Notes: generated from the sequence alone by a model not told the origin. A stretch of 64,000 bases of DNA from Hyphomicrobiales bacterium (GCA_900468285.1 UBTF01000001.1:434001-498000); one strand, 5' to 3'. Shown: positions 26,932 to 36,424, numbered from the stretch's first letter. Numbers and translations are program-made.

Positions 26932-27351
26932 ATGGGAATGGCAAACATCTTCCGTAATCGATCTGGATCAGCAGCGGTCGAATTTGCGATCGTCGCTCCG
27001 GTCTTCATACTCGTGATTTTGACCATGATTGCCTACGGCATCTATCTGACAGCGGCCTATGCGGTGCAACAGGTCGCCGCAGATGCTGCTCGCACAGCAA
27101 TTGCTGGCATGAGCACCCCTGAGCGGCAAGCCCTTGCCAAAGACTTCATCGACAAAAGCGCGCTGAATTACGTCTTCCTCGACAAGAACCACCTGAATGT
27201 TTCCGTAGACAGCGATCCTTTCAACGTAACCCAGTTCACGGTGACCGTCGAATATGACGCCACGGAACTGCCGATTTGGAGCCTCTACACCTACGCCCTT
27301 CCTGACAAGACAATCCGCCGCTTTTCGACGATCCGTATCGGGGGAGTATGA
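26932..27351 (+). CDS. TadE-like pilus assembly protein
   Basis: A 139-residue pseudopilin-type protein: a short basic leader (MANIFRNRSG) and the TadE domain SAAVEFAIVAPVFILVILTMIAYGIYL, where G/S-A-A-V-E-F marks the prepilin-like boundary, then AAYAVQQVAADAARTAIAGMS. TadE-like proteins of Flp/Tad systems are processed by a prepilin peptidase and help pilus assembly. ATG 26932 follows AGGGGGCGCCATC. The gene downstream starts two bases after its stop. No other tad genes are present nearby. Confidence 0.88.
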   Translation: MGMANIFRNRSGSAAVEFAIVAPVFILVILTMIAYGIYLTAAYAVQQVAADAARTAIAGMSTPERQALAKDFIDKSALNYVFLDKNHLNVSVDSDPFNVTQFTVTVEYDATELPIWSLYTYALPDKTIRRFSTIRIGGV

Positions 27352-27352
27352 C

Positions 27353-29083
27353 ATGCCGAAATGGACGACCTTGTTCAGGCATCTCGCCTCGGATCGCTCC
27401 GGAAATATAGCTGTCATGGCGGCCATCACCTCCCCGCTCATCATGGGGGTTCTGGCGCTGGGTGTGGATTACGGTTCGCTTACTCTGCAAAAGCGGCAGT
27501 TGCAAAATACCGCTGATCTTGCGGCGGTATCGGCGGCGTCGGCAATCAATCCCGAACGGGCCGTGCTGCAGTTTTTTCAGATCAACAATGAGAATTTGGG
27601 CGTCAAGTTGAACTCCACCCTCTTGACGACAAGCGGAACCGTCACATTCGATCCGGACACAGTCTTCTCGACGACCGATGGCTATGCCGAAATAGTCAAA
27701 GGCCGATATTATCCCGACGCCAGCATAGCTGTGGGGCAACGCTTCGTTCCGAATGCGACACCCTACAATGCGGTGAAGGTCAACATCGTTGAAAAGGGTC
27801 GCATCTATTTTGCCAGCAGTTTCGCACAATCGCCGACGATCAGCGCGACAGGCACGGCTGCAGCCCAGAAGCTGGCAGCCTTTTCCATAGGCACGCGCCT
27901 GGCAAGCTTGAACAACGGTCTCCTGAACGGCCTGCTCGGCGGGCTCTTGGGAACAGACATATCGTTAAATCTGATGGACTATCAGGCACTGGTTTCCGCT
28001 GACGTGAACGCACTGGCTGTTGTCGACGCGCTGGCTAGCGATATCAACCTGACGGCGGGCACCTACCGAGATGTTCTTCAAACCGAGATTACCTACAGCA
28101 AATTTCTGGCAGCACTCAACAAGGCGTCTGGGGGAAAACCTGCTGTCAACACTGCGCTAAAGTCTCTCGAAAAGCTGGTCAACAAGACAACGGTCAAGCT
28201 TCGGCTTGAACGGTTGATGGCGTTGGAACCCATTCTCGATAAGAAGATAGGGACTGCAGAAAATCTCAACCTGCAAGCCGGCGTTTTCGATCTTATTTCC
28301 GCCGCGGCCACAGCTGCCAATGGCGGTAAGCAGCTTTCACTCGACACTGGCATCACTGTACCGGGACTTGCCTCAACCCAGCTGACGCTGGCAATCGGTG
28401 AGCCCCCGGTGGGCACGCCCCCGCTTGCCGTGGGCCCAACAGGCACCATCGTCAGAACGGCTCAAACGCGCCTGTCCATCAATACCAAGGTCGACGGCTT
28501 GAAAGCGCTGCTGGGGCTTACCGTCAATATTCCCCTTTATGTGGAAGTTGCGACAGGCGAAGCGAAATTGTCTGACGTTCGCTGCAGTGCCAATGGAACA
28601 GGCTCGGTGGATGTGGAGGTGGTGCCGGGCATCGCAGAACTGTCCCTCGGTCAGGTGGATATGGCAGCCTTCAACAATTTTGGCAAAGATCCAAGGGTAA
28701 CCAGAACGGCCATCGTCGACTCTCTCGTTCTCAAGGTGAGCGGATTGTCCCATGTGGACAGCGCCAACCTGACAAAGACGAAGCTCACCTTCCGGCAAAG
28801 TGAGATCGACCAAGCCTTGTCGAAGACAATATCGACAAAAGACGCTTCGACTTCACTGATTAAAACGCTTCTCAAAAATGCTGATATTGATATCAACCTT
28901 CTCTTTATCTCGCTCGGCTCCAACGCGACCGTCCAGGCGGCACTCTCGGAAACACTCTCAGCCGCGACGACGCCGATCGATACGCTGCTTTACAACACTT
29001 TGCTTGTTCTGGGCGTAAAGCTCGGCGCAGCAGATGTTCGCGTCACTGATCTTCGCTGTATGCATCCTGCCCTTGTCCAATAA
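27353..29083 (+). CDS. TadG-like pilus-associated membrane protein
   Basis: A 576-residue protein with an N-terminal Tad_N segment (SGNIAVMAAITSPLIMGVLALGVDYGSLTLQKRQLQNTADLAAVSAASA) that anchors it in the inner membrane, and a large extracytoplasmic part rich in Leu, Ala and Thr (for example NNGLLNGLLGGLLGTDIS). Only the N-terminal part is recognisable; no von Willebrand A MIDAS motif is obvious, unlike longer TadG proteins. ATG 27353 is two bases from the tadE-like stop with GGGGGAG before it, so the pair is one operon ended by the hairpin at 29110-29139. Confidence 0.85.
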   Translation: MPKWTTLFRHLASDRSGNIAVMAAITSPLIMGVLALGVDYGSLTLQKRQLQNTADLAAVSAASAINPERAVLQFFQINNENLGVKLNSTLLTTSGTVTFDPDTVFSTTDGYAEIVKGRYYPDASIAVGQRFVPNATPYNAVKVNIVEKGRIYFASSFAQSPTISATGTAAAQKLAAFSIGTRLASLNNGLLNGLLGGLLGTDISLNLMDYQALVSADVNALAVVDALASDINLTAGTYRDVLQTEITYSKFLAALNKASGGKPAVNTALKSLEKLVNKTTVKLRLERLMALEPILDKKIGTAENLNLQAGVFDLISAAATAANGGKQLSLDTGITVPGLASTQLTLAIGEPPVGTPPLAVGPTGTIVRTAQTRLSINTKVDGLKALLGLTVNIPLYVEVATGEAKLSDVRCSANGTGSVDVEVVPGIAELSLGQVDMAAFNNFGKDPRVTRTAIVDSLVLKVSGLSHVDSANLTKTKLTFRQSEIDQALSKTISTKDASTSLIKTLLKNADIDINLLFISLGSNATVQAALSETLSAATTPIDTLLYNTLLVLGVKLGAADVRVTDLRCMHPALVQ

Positions 29084-29109
29084 GCGTTGTTGTTTCTGCC
29101 AAAACGTAA

Positions 29110-29139
29110 AAAAGCCGCCGGATCGCTCCGACGGCTTTT
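29110..29139. terminator. Bidirectional terminator between the TadG-like gene and DAHP synthase gene
   Basis: AAAAGCCGCCGGA-TCGC-TCCGACGGCTTTT forms a 13-bp stem with one mismatch, flanked by A and T runs, so it can end both convergent transcripts. Confidence 0.85.
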
Positions 29140-29157
29140 CGTTTTCATTGATCTCGA

Positions 29158-30534
29158 TCAGCCGTTGACGACAGCCATACGCTTTTCGTCACGGCCGCTT
29201 TTCATGCGCTCGGACAGCAGGAAGGCCAGTTCCAGCGCCTGGTCGGCGTTGAGACGCGGGTCACAATGCGTGTGGTAGCGGTCAGATAGCGAATCTGCAG
29301 TAACGGTACGCGCACCACCGGTGCATTCGGTCACGTCCTTGCCGGTCATCTCGATGTGGATGCCACCTGGATGGGTACCTTCGGCGCGGTGGATCTGGAA
29401 GAAGCTTTCGACTTCCGACAGAATGCGCTCGAATGGACGCGTCTTGTAGTGATTGAGCGTGATCGTGTTGCCATGCATAGGATCACAGGACCAGACGACC
29501 TTGCGCCCTTCCTTTTCCACGGCACGGATCAACTTCGGCAGGCTCTCGGCAACCTTGTCATGACCAAAGCGGCAGATCAGCGTCAGACGGCCGGCTTCGT
29601 TGGATGGGTTCAGCGCATCGATGAGCTCGATCAGATTGTCCGGCTGCAAGGACGGGCCGCACTTCAGGCCGATCGGGTTCTTGATGCCACGGAAATATTC
29701 CACATGGGCGTGGTCAAGCTGGCGCGTACGATCACCAATCCACAGCATGTGGCCCGATGTCGCGTACCAATCGCCCGATGTCGAGTCGATACGGGTCAAG
29801 GCTTCTTCATAGCCGAGCAGCAAAGCTTCGTGGCTGGTGAAGAAATCGGTTTCGCGCAGGCTGGGCTGGTTTTCCGCAGTGATGCCAATGGCCTTCATGA
29901 AGTCCATGGTTTCGGAAATGCGGCTGGCAAGCTTGCGATAACGGTCCGCCTGCGGGCTATCCTTGACGAAACCGAGCATCCACTGGTGCACGTTTTCGAG
30001 ATTGGCATAACCACCCATAGCGAAGGCGCGCAGAAGGTTCAGCGTAGCAGCCGACTGGCGATATGCGTCCAGCTGGCGTTCAGGGCTTGGAATGCGCGAT
30101 GCTTCGTTGAACTCGATACCGTTGATGATGTCACCACGGTAAGACGGAAGGCTGACGCCATCCAGTGTTTCGATGTTCGACGAGCGTGGCTTGGCAAACT
30201 GGCCAGCGATACGGCCAACCTTCACCACGGGAAGCTGCGCGCCATAAGTCAGAACGACCGCCATCTGCAAGAACGCGCGGAAGAAGTCACGAATATTGTC
30301 AGCGCCGTGCTCAAGGAAGCTCTCTGCGCAATCCCCACCCTGAAGCAGGAAGGCTTCGCCTTCGGCAACGCTGGCAAGCTGCTTTTTCAGACGCCGCGCT
30401 TCACCCGCAAAAACCAGCGGCGGATAGGTTGCAAGCGTCGCTTCCGTTGCCGAAAGTGCTGCCGCATCCGGATATTCGGGAACCTGCTGGATCGGTTTGT
30501 GTCTCCAGCTACCGGGTGTCCAATTCTGTGCCAT
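29158..30534 (-). CDS. Class II 3-deoxy-7-phosphoheptulonate (DAHP) synthase
   Basis: Joins phosphoenolpyruvate and erythrose 4-phosphate, the first step of the shikimate pathway. The 458-residue protein is of the plant-like class II type: [119 protein letters not shown] and [21 protein letters not shown] 30534 follows GGCGAGAACAAA. Upstream is a 450-base intergenic region with opposing short ORFs. It is convergent with the TadG-like gene. Confidence 0.96.
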   Translation of the reverse strand: MAQNWTPGSWRHKPIQQVPEYPDAAALSATEATLATYPPLVFAGEARRLKKQLASVAEGEAFLLQGGDCAESFLEHGADNIRDFFRAFLQMAVVLTYGAQLPVVKVGRIAGQFAKPRSSNIETLDGVSLPSYRGDIINGIEFNEASRIPSPERQLDAYRQSAATLNLLRAFAMGGYANLENVHQWMLGFVKDSPQADRYRKLASRISETMDFMKAIGITAENQPSLRETDFFTSHEALLLGYEEALTRIDSTSGDWYATSGHMLWIGDRTRQLDHAHVEYFRGIKNPIGLKCGPSLQPDNLIELIDALNPSNEAGRLTLICRFGHDKVAESLPKLIRAVEKEGRKVVWSCDPMHGNTITLNHYKTRPFERILSEVESFFQIHRAEGTHPGGIHIEMTGKDVTECTGGARTVTADSLSDRYHTHCDPRLNADQALELAFLLSERMKSGRDEKRMAVVNG

Positions 30535-30984
30535 TTTGTTCTCGCCTGTGGAGCCCCGTAATCAACGCGGCCGCAACTATCCCTGTTAATCGCGCGCTTA
30601 TAAACATTTTCCAACCCGCTTGCAAAGGCCAACTTCACGCACATCCGTCCCCCTTACCGCCGTGCCCCAAGCTCCAAAAGCGCTTGCAGGCGTCGATACG
30701 ACAAAGACACCAGAAGACTGCTCTCTCAAGTCTCGTAGACGGCCAGTTGGCAAACTGAAATTCTTCTGACTCCGGTCTGCCAACACCCCTGTTTCGTCGC
30801 ATACGTTCGATTAGAAACATCGTCTCCGGTAACATGCGCCACCTCCTTGCTTTTCAACAGGGAGGTACGGCAGATGGTCGAGGCCTCAAAGACGTCGGTA
30901 CGAAATGGGTATTTCATTTTTGGACGGTGCGAGGAGCTGAGAAAATCGAGTAAGCTTTTTGCCGTGCTTTAGGGGGTGATTGTC
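30535..30984. other. Intergenic region between DAHP synthase and LysR genes with two short ORFs
   Basis: About 450 bases. On the minus strand a 66-codon ORF (30635-30835) starts five bases after AAGGAGGT, a near-perfect ribosome binding site, and ends 100 bases before the DAHP synthase gene. On the plus strand a 32-codon ORF (30874-30972) starts seven bases after GGGAGGT and ends 12 bases before the LysR start. The two sites, ACCTCC at 30841-30846 and GGAGGT at 30861-30866, are also the arms of an inverted repeat, so they may be a DNA or RNA structure rather than real translation signals. Neither product is recognisable. Confidence 0.4.
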
Positions 30985-31893
30985 GTGAAAGACGTGAACT
31001 GGGACGATTTGAAGCTCTTCCACATTGTGGCGTCGGAGGGTGGTCTTGCTGGCGCGGCCAGCCGGACCGGCATCAGCGCACCGACAGTCGGGCGACGAAT
31101 GCTCCTTCTGGAGAGGACGATGGGACGCACATTGTTCATTCGCAGCCAGAAAGGTTACCGTCTGGCCCCCGATGGCATTACGCTTTTCGAACGCGTGGAA
31201 AACATGCGCCGCACAGCTTCCGAAATAAGCGAATGGCACGGCGATGCATTTTCGCTGCCAATCGTATCCATCGGCGGGCCGATCTGGATGATGGGCTTCA
31301 TTTCAGCCAACACGCAAACGCTTCGCGTTCCACGGGATCCATTTCGGCTGTGCTGCAAGATGATCACTGCAGATGAGGACCTGACCTATCGCCGCGGAAT
31401 GGTGGCGATACTAGACAAGCCGCCCGTAAGCGGCAATGTCGCAACCCTCAAATCCATCAATGTTACCTACAGCGCCTACCGCGCAGAAAATCTTCAAGCA
31501 GGCGAAGAAGCACCGTGGATTTCAGTGGGGACCGAAGTTGCGGTCTCCGATGCCGAAACATGGGTCTTTCGCCATCATGAGAGAATGATCCATACTTGGA
31601 CCAATGCCCCCGAACTGCTGCCGAAACTGGTTTCAAGCGGCGCTGGCAAAGCCATTTTGCCAAGCTACATCGGAGATGAGTTGCCGGGCGTAGTGCGCGA
31701 GGGCGGCCCGATCCAGGAACTCACTCACTCAATCTGGCTGGTAGTCAACGATGACGACCGCCATACCCCGGAAATGCGCACGGTCATCGACCGTCTCGCT
31801 GCGCTCTTAAAGCGCAACGAGGACCTTTTCGGTGGCAGAGCGAATAAAAGCATCCGGAGCGAAAGTTCGATTATAGCCTTTCCCCGTTCTTGA
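30985..31893 (+). CDS. LysR-family transcriptional regulator
   Basis: A 302-residue regulator. The N-terminal winged helix-turn-helix is clear: WDDLKLFHIVASEGGLAGAASRTGISAPTVGRRMLLLERTMGRTLFIR and GYRLAPDGITLFERV. The effector domain is divergent, with SAYRAENLQAGEEAPW and GAGKAILPSYIGDELPGV, which still fits the substrate-binding fold. GTG 30985 follows AGGGGG by eight bases; a GTG at 30976 is too close to that site. The 3' end overlaps the convergent gor gene by 23 bases. The target genes are not evident. Confidence 0.86.
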   Translation: MKDVNWDDLKLFHIVASEGGLAGAASRTGISAPTVGRRMLLLERTMGRTLFIRSQKGYRLAPDGITLFERVENMRRTASEISEWHGDAFSLPIVSIGGPIWMMGFISANTQTLRVPRDPFRLCCKMITADEDLTYRRGMVAILDKPPVSGNVATLKSINVTYSAYRAENLQAGEEAPWISVGTEVAVSDAETWVFRHHERMIHTWTNAPELLPKLVSSGAGKAILPSYIGDELPGVVREGGPIQELTHSIWLVVNDDDRHTPEMRTVIDRLAALLKRNEDLFGGRANKSIRSESSIIAFPRS

Positions 31894-33259
31894 TCCGGTA
31901 GCTCGGCGAATACATCGTTACCAGTTCTTCGGATGCGGTCGGGTGGACGGCCATGGTGGCGTCGAAGTCGTCCTTGGTGCAGCCGGCCTTGAGGATGATG
32001 CCAAGAAGCTGGGCCATTTCGCCTGCCTCATGACCAAGGATATGGGCACCAACGACCTTACGATCCGCTGCATTGACGATGAGCTTCATGATCGTCTTTT
32101 CCGAGCGACCGGAAAGCGTTGCCTTCATTGGCCGGAACTGTGCGCGGTAGACTTCGATTTCCTCGAACTTGGCAGCGGCTTCCTCCTCGGAAATGCCGAC
32201 GGTGCCAATTTCAGGCTGCGAGAACACCGCAGTCGCGATGAGGTGATGATCAGGCTTGGTGGGGTTGTTCTTGAACTCGGTCTCAATGAAGCACATCGCT
32301 TCATGAATGGCGACCGGCGTGAGCTGTACCCGATCGGTGACATCACCGAGTGCGAAGATGCTGGGTACGTTGGTGCGAGAGTATTCGTCAACGATGATCG
32401 CGCCCCGATCATTGATGGCAACGCCCGCATTCTCCAAGCCAAGCCCTTGCGTGTTGGGATCGCGGCCAAGCGCCAGCATCACCTGCCCCACATTCAGGGA
32501 ATGTCCCTGCTTGGTGTGCGCCACAAGTCCACCGGCTTCGTCTTTCTTCACCTCGTGGATCACATCTTCCAGAATGATGCGGATCCCCTTTTCGACCATT
32601 GCCGCATGCAGACCCTGCCGCAGGTCGTTGTCGAAGCGGGAAAGTATCTCCTTGCCGCGATAAATCAGCGTCGTCTCGACGCCGAGACCGTGGAAGATGT
32701 TGGCGAATTCGACAGCGATATAACCACCGCCGGCAATCAAGATCGAACTTGGCAATTCCTGGAGGTCGAAGGCCTCATTGGAAGAGATTGTCAGCTCATG
32801 CCCAGGCAGTGACACGTGCGGATTTGGGGTGCCGCCCACGGCGATGACGATGCGTTCCGCCGTCACGGTTTTCCCCGTTTGCAGGAGTTTGACGGTATGC
32901 GCATCGACAAGCTCGGCACGGCTGTTGAATATCTCTGCCTTGGCATTCTCCAGGCCCTGGCGATAAAGCCCCTCTAAACGCTCGATTTCCTTGTCCTTTG
33001 CAGCGACCAGCTTTTTCCAGTCGAAGCTGCTCTCGCCCACAGTCCAGCCGAAGCCGGCGGAGTCTTCGAAATGCTCGGGAAATTGCGAGGCATAGACAAA
33101 CAGCTTCTTCGGCACACAGCCTCTGATGACGCAGGTTCCGCCATAGCGATATTCTTCCGCGATACCAACGCGCTTGCCGAGCGACGCGGCCACACGGGCA
33201 CTCCGGACGCCGCCGGAACCGCCGCCGATAACGAAGAGATCATAGTCATAGGATGTCAT
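31871..33259 (-). CDS. gor: Glutathione-disulfide reductase
   Basis: A FAD enzyme that regenerates reduced glutathione with NADPH. The 462-residue protein starts with the FAD site YDLFVIGGGSGGVRSARVAA, then the redox pair GGTCVIRGCVPKKL (CX4C), the NADPH domain SILIAGGGYIAVEFANIFHGLG, ALGDVTDRVQLTPVAIHEA and the dimer domain ending with the catalytic HPTASEE. Arg in IYRGKEILSRFD supports NADPH over NADH. ATG 33259 follows GAGGCTTTTCC. It lies downstream of the rpiA-DUF2059 pair, separated by a terminator. Confidence 0.96.
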   Translation of the reverse strand: MTSYDYDLFVIGGGSGGVRSARVAASLGKRVGIAEEYRYGGTCVIRGCVPKKLFVYASQFPEHFEDSAGFGWTVGESSFDWKKLVAAKDKEIERLEGLYRQGLENAKAEIFNSRAELVDAHTVKLLQTGKTVTAERIVIAVGGTPNPHVSLPGHELTISSNEAFDLQELPSSILIAGGGYIAVEFANIFHGLGVETTLIYRGKEILSRFDNDLRQGLHAAMVEKGIRIILEDVIHEVKKDEAGGLVAHTKQGHSLNVGQVMLALGRDPNTQGLGLENAGVAINDRGAIIVDEYSRTNVPSIFALGDVTDRVQLTPVAIHEAMCFIETEFKNNPTKPDHHLIATAVFSQPEIGTVGISEEEAAAKFEEIEVYRAQFRPMKATLSGRSEKTIMKLIVNAADRKVVGAHILGHEAGEMAQLLGIILKAGCTKDDFDATMAVHPTASEELVTMYSPSYRIKNGERL

Positions 33260-33335
33260 GGAAAAGCCTCTGAAAGAGATGGTGGCGCAGGCCATATCGT
33301 TGGGCATTCATATAGGTGTTGCCGCACACAAATGA

Positions 33336-33361
33336 AAAGCCCGGACTGTCATCCGGGCTTT
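33336..33361 (-). terminator. Terminator of the rpiA-DUF2059 operon
   Basis: A perfect 10-bp stem AAAGCCCGGA / TCCGGGCTTT with a 6-base loop, followed on the minus strand by TTTTCATTTG, just after the DUF2059 stop at 33388. Confidence 0.85.
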
Positions 33362-33387
33362 GAAAAATTCTGACCTTGGGAAAAGTC

Positions 33388-33990
33388 TTATTGCTTCGGC
33401 TTGGCTGCAGGTGCAGCGCCTGCTGCAGCAGGTGCGCCTGGCGCGCCACCGACATTGGCGCTGTTGGCTGGCAGAGGCTGAAGATCAGCACCGGCAACCT
33501 TCTGAAGCTCGCTCATGCTCGATGTGTTCAGATCGCGGTTGATGCCCGCAGCCCAGATATCAGCAGCCTTCATCAGCTCGCGCGTTGCGATCGGACCATC
33601 CTTCAAGAGCTTCTTGCCGGTTTCACTTCCGTAGAATGTCGAGATAGCCTTGAGTTCTTCCAGCGAGAAAGCGCGCGCATAGGTCAGGGCAGCTTCACGC
33701 TCGAGGTCGGCACGGCGAGGCGCAAGCTCCAAAGCCTTCGCATCGACAGTCTCGGTGATTGCGTCCTGGACGTTTGGCGAGGCCTGGATGAGTTCGGCCT
33801 TCAGGCGCTCGGCAAGGCCCGGCAGGATGTTGTCAAAACGATCCGTGACGCCAAGAGCGGCGATAGCCTGCTTGGCAGCAGCAACATGCTCTTCGGAAAT
33901 TTCCTGCGCCCGAACTGTGGTACCGAAGACGATACCGGAAATGAGGATCGAAGCAGCGGCAGCTTTGCCGAGTCCCGCAAGGTTGATCAT
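33388..33990 (-). CDS. Exported DUF2059-family protein
   Basis: A 200-residue protein with an N-terminal signal peptide (LGKAAAASILISGIVFGTTVRAQ). The mature part has the DUF2059 helical repeat: YARAFSLEELKAISTFYGSETGKKLL, followed by a Pro/Ala-rich tail (GGAPGAPAAAGAAPAAKPKQ). The function of the family is unknown. It is 17 bases downstream of rpiA and followed by a strong terminator, so the two genes are cotranscribed, a pairing I recall as common in rhizobia. Confidence 0.86.
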   Translation of the reverse strand: MINLAGLGKAAAASILISGIVFGTTVRAQEISEEHVAAAKQAIAALGVTDRFDNILPGLAERLKAELIQASPNVQDAITETVDAKALELAPRRADLEREAALTYARAFSLEELKAISTFYGSETGKKLLKDGPIATRELMKAADIWAAGINRDLNTSSMSELQKVAGADLQPLPANSANVGGAPGAPAAAGAAPAAKPKQ

Positions 33991-34007
33991 GAAATCTCTC
34001 GCTCCTG

Positions 34008-34706
34008 TTATATTTTCGCCTGCATCACGCGCGCGCCATCCGGCCCGGCGATAATGGCAAGCGATGCCAGATTAATGAAAAGTCCGTGCTCGACAACACC
34101 CGGTATGGCGTTCAGCTCGCGTGCCAGTGCTTCTGCATCAGGAATACGGCCAAAAGATGCGTCGAGAATAAGGTGTCCGCCGTCGGTTTTAAAGGGTCCA
34201 TCCTCAAGCGAACGCAAGGTCATAGCGCCGGAAAGGCCAAGTCTTGACGCCACTTTTTCAATTGCTATGCGGGTGGCGACCTGGCCGAATATGTTGATCT
34301 CTATGGGGAGCGGAAACGCGCCCAGTGTGTCAACGACCTTGCTCTGATCTGCGATCACGATGACGCGTGTCGATGCTGCGGCAACGATCTTTTCGCGAAG
34401 CAGCGCGCCGCCACCACCCTTCACCAGCCGCAAGGCATGGTCGACCTCATCGGCACCATCGATCGTGAGATCCAGTTCCGGAAGGTCATCGAGGGACTGG
34501 AGGGGAACGCCAAGCTCCACGCAAAGACGAGCCGTCCGCTCGGATGTTGGAACGCCCTGAACCCGCAGCCCCGCCGATACTTTTTCCGCCAGAAGCCGGA
34601 CGAATTCTTCTGCCGTAGACCCGGTACCAATTCCAAGACGCATTCCGTCTTCGACATGGGACAACGCCGCTTCTGCGGCCTTGATCTTCATTTGGCGGGC
34701 ATCCAT
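34008..34706 (-). CDS. rpiA: Ribose-5-phosphate isomerase A
   Basis: Interconverts ribose 5-phosphate and ribulose 5-phosphate in the pentose phosphate pathway. The 232-residue protein has all family motifs: [13 protein letters not shown] near the N-terminus, [28 protein letters not shown] and [10 protein letters not shown]. It is the first gene of the pair with the DUF2059 protein and is divergent from gph, with about 200 bases between them. Confidence 0.97.
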   Translation of the reverse strand: MDARQMKIKAAEAALSHVEDGMRLGIGTGSTAEEFVRLLAEKVSAGLRVQGVPTSERTARLCVELGVPLQSLDDLPELDLTIDGADEVDHALRLVKGGGGALLREKIVAAASTRVIVIADQSKVVDTLGAFPLPIEINIFGQVATRIAIEKVASRLGLSGAMTLRSLEDGPFKTDGGHLILDASFGRIPDAEALARELNAIPGVVEHGLFINLASLAIIAGPDGARVMQAKI

Positions 34707-34913
34707 GCGGCTGCAAACTCCGGGTGTAACAACAACTCAATCCGCGTCGGGGCCACTCTTTGAGCCGGACGCTGGCGTGCTGTTTACACGGGTCGACTGC
34801 CAAACAAAAGCCCCCTCGGAATGCATGAGGTGACGATCCAAAGGTTTCATTGCAAATCTTCGTGTCAATGCTTAGCCTTGGAGAGACCTACCCTTCTCAT
34901 TGTGAGGCATTCC

Positions 34914-35603
34914 TTGACTTCTCCCCTTGTTATATTCGACCTCGACGGAACATTGGTCGACACGGCACCCGATCTCATCGACAGTTTGAACTACGCCATT
35001 GCCGCTGCCGGGCTGGCACCCACAAGCTATGATGACCTCAAGCATCTGGTTGGCCACGGCGCACGCGTCATGATCAAACGGGCATTCGCCCTGCGAAATA
35101 CGCCGCTTTCGGATGACGATCTGGAGCCGCTCTATGAGCGCTTCATTGCCTATTACCTCGAGACCATGCCCGGTAACAGCAAGCCCTACCCCGGTATCGT
35201 TGCTGCGCTGGAAAGATTGACGGCTTCAGGCTACACACTCGCGGTCTGCACCAACAAGACAACGGTACTGGCGCTGCCTCTTCTCGAAAAGCTGGGTCTT
35301 GCCCATCACTTTGCTGCTGTCACCTGTGGTGACACCTTCGAATGGCGCAAGCCTGATGCGCGTCACATCACCGGCACAATCGAAAAGGCTGGCGGCGATG
35401 CGGCAAAAAGCGTGATGGTAGGTGACAGTTTCAACGATATCGCATCCGCCAAAAATGCAGCCATCCCATCGGTCGGGGTCACCTTCGGTTATACGGATGT
35501 GCCGATGGCGGAGCTTGAACCGTCTGTGGTGATAGATAGTTACGACGAACTGGACGCCGCAATGATCGAGCGGCTGATTTCGAAGCGGGTTGCTGCGGCT
35601 TGA
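34914..35603 (+). CDS. gph: Phosphoglycolate phosphatase (HAD family)
   Basis: Removes phosphate from 2-phosphoglycolate, a by-product of DNA repair and oxygenation. The 229-residue protein has the HAD motifs: nucleophile DLDGTLVDTAPDLIDSL, motif II VCTNKT, motif III lysine in EWRKPDARH and motif IV MVGDSFNDIASAKNA. I take the TTG at 34914, six bases after GTGAGG, as the start; the frame is open to 34821 but those residues are not family-like. The exact substrate within the Gph group is inferred. Confidence 0.9.
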   Translation: MTSPLVIFDLDGTLVDTAPDLIDSLNYAIAAAGLAPTSYDDLKHLVGHGARVMIKRAFALRNTPLSDDDLEPLYERFIAYYLETMPGNSKPYPGIVAALERLTASGYTLAVCTNKTTVLALPLLEKLGLAHHFAAVTCGDTFEWRKPDARHITGTIEKAGGDAAKSVMVGDSFNDIASAKNAAIPSVGVTFGYTDVPMAELEPSVVIDSYDELDAAMIERLISKRVAAA

Positions 35604-35623
35604 TACGGCGCAAACCCCTATTC

Positions 35624-35707
35624 CGTCATCCTAGGACCTGTCCCTAGGATCTGACGAACCCCGACATTCAACGTGATTAGATTCTAGGGACAAGCCCTAG
35701 AATGACG
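35624..35707. repeat. Composite palindromic intergenic repeat (two hairpins with inverted ends)
   Basis: Two palindromes of the same family as the one at 3738-3768. The first (35624-35656) pairs CGTCATCCTAGG with CCTAGGATCTGACG with one bulge; the second (35681-35703) is the perfect ATTCTAGGG-ACAAG-CCCTAGAAT. The outer ends, CGTCATCCTAGG and CCTAGAATGACG, are inverted repeats of each other, so the whole 84-base unit resembles a small mosaic element. It sits between the gph stop and the rpsD terminator. Confidence 0.7.
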
Positions 35708-35734
35708 TCGCGTAAAACCCCAAAAATACGCATA

Positions 35735-35762
35735 AAAAAGCCGCCTCGAAGGGCGGCTTTTT
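35735..35762. terminator. Terminator of rpsD (bidirectional)
   Basis: AAAAAGCCGCC-TCGAAG-GGCGGCTTTTT, an 11-bp perfect stem with A and T runs on both sides, just downstream of rpsD (stop at 35783) and facing gph. Confidence 0.9.
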
Positions 35763-35782
35763 CAATTGGTGACACGCGTTTA

Positions 35783-36400
35783 TTAACGCGAGTAGAATTC
35801 GACCACGAGGTGTGGTTCCATGACGACCGGGTATGGAACGTCAGAGAGAGCAGGTACGCGAGCGAAGGTCGCAACCATCTTGTTGTGATCAACTTCGATG
35901 TAGTCAGGAACGTCGCGCTCTGCGAGAGCAACAGCTTCCAGAACGGTTACGAGCTGCTTGGACTTCTGACGAACTTCGATAACGTCGCCAACCTTGCAGC
36001 GGTAAGAACCGATGTTGACGCGAACGCCGTTAACCGTGACGTGGCCATGGTTTACGAACTGGCGAGCAGCAAAAACGGTCGGTACGAACTTTGCGCGGTA
36101 CACGATCGCGTCCAGACGGGACTCGAGCAGACCGATCAGGTTCTCGGATGTATCACCCTTGCGACGGTTTGCTTCGTCGTAGGTTGCGCGGAACTGCTTT
36201 TCGCGCAGTTCGCCATAGTAACCCTTGAGCTTCTGCTTGGCGCGCAGCTGCGTGCCGAAGTCGCTCATCTTGCCCTTGCGGCGCTGGCCGTGCTGGCCTG
36301 GGCCGTATTCGCGACGGTTTACCGGGGACTTAGGACGACCCCAGATGTTTTCGCCCATACGGCGGTCAATTTTATACTTGGACGATTCGCGCTTGCTCAT
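35783..36400 (-). CDS. rpsD: 30S ribosomal protein S4
   Basis: A primary 16S rRNA-binding protein and assembly initiator. The 205-residue protein has [54 protein letters not shown] and the S4 RNA-binding domain [49 protein letters not shown] 36400 follows AGGAAATACG. It is transcribed alone, away from the alpha operon, and a hairpin in its leader may serve autoregulation. Confidence 0.98.
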   Translation of the reverse strand: MSKRESSKYKIDRRMGENIWGRPKSPVNRREYGPGQHGQRRKGKMSDFGTQLRAKQKLKGYYGELREKQFRATYDEANRRKGDTSENLIGLLESRLDAIVYRAKFVPTVFAARQFVNHGHVTVNGVRVNIGSYRCKVGDVIEVRQKSKQLVTVLEAVALAERDVPDYIEVDHNKMVATFARVPALSDVPYPVVMEPHLVVEFYSR

Positions 36401-36424
36401 CGTATTTCCTTTCAGAATGTTACA

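Noticed and set aside
29356-30561. 401-codon plus-strand frame opposite the DAHP synthase gene
   Set aside because: Shadow of a secure gene; no recognisable motif and no ribosome site.
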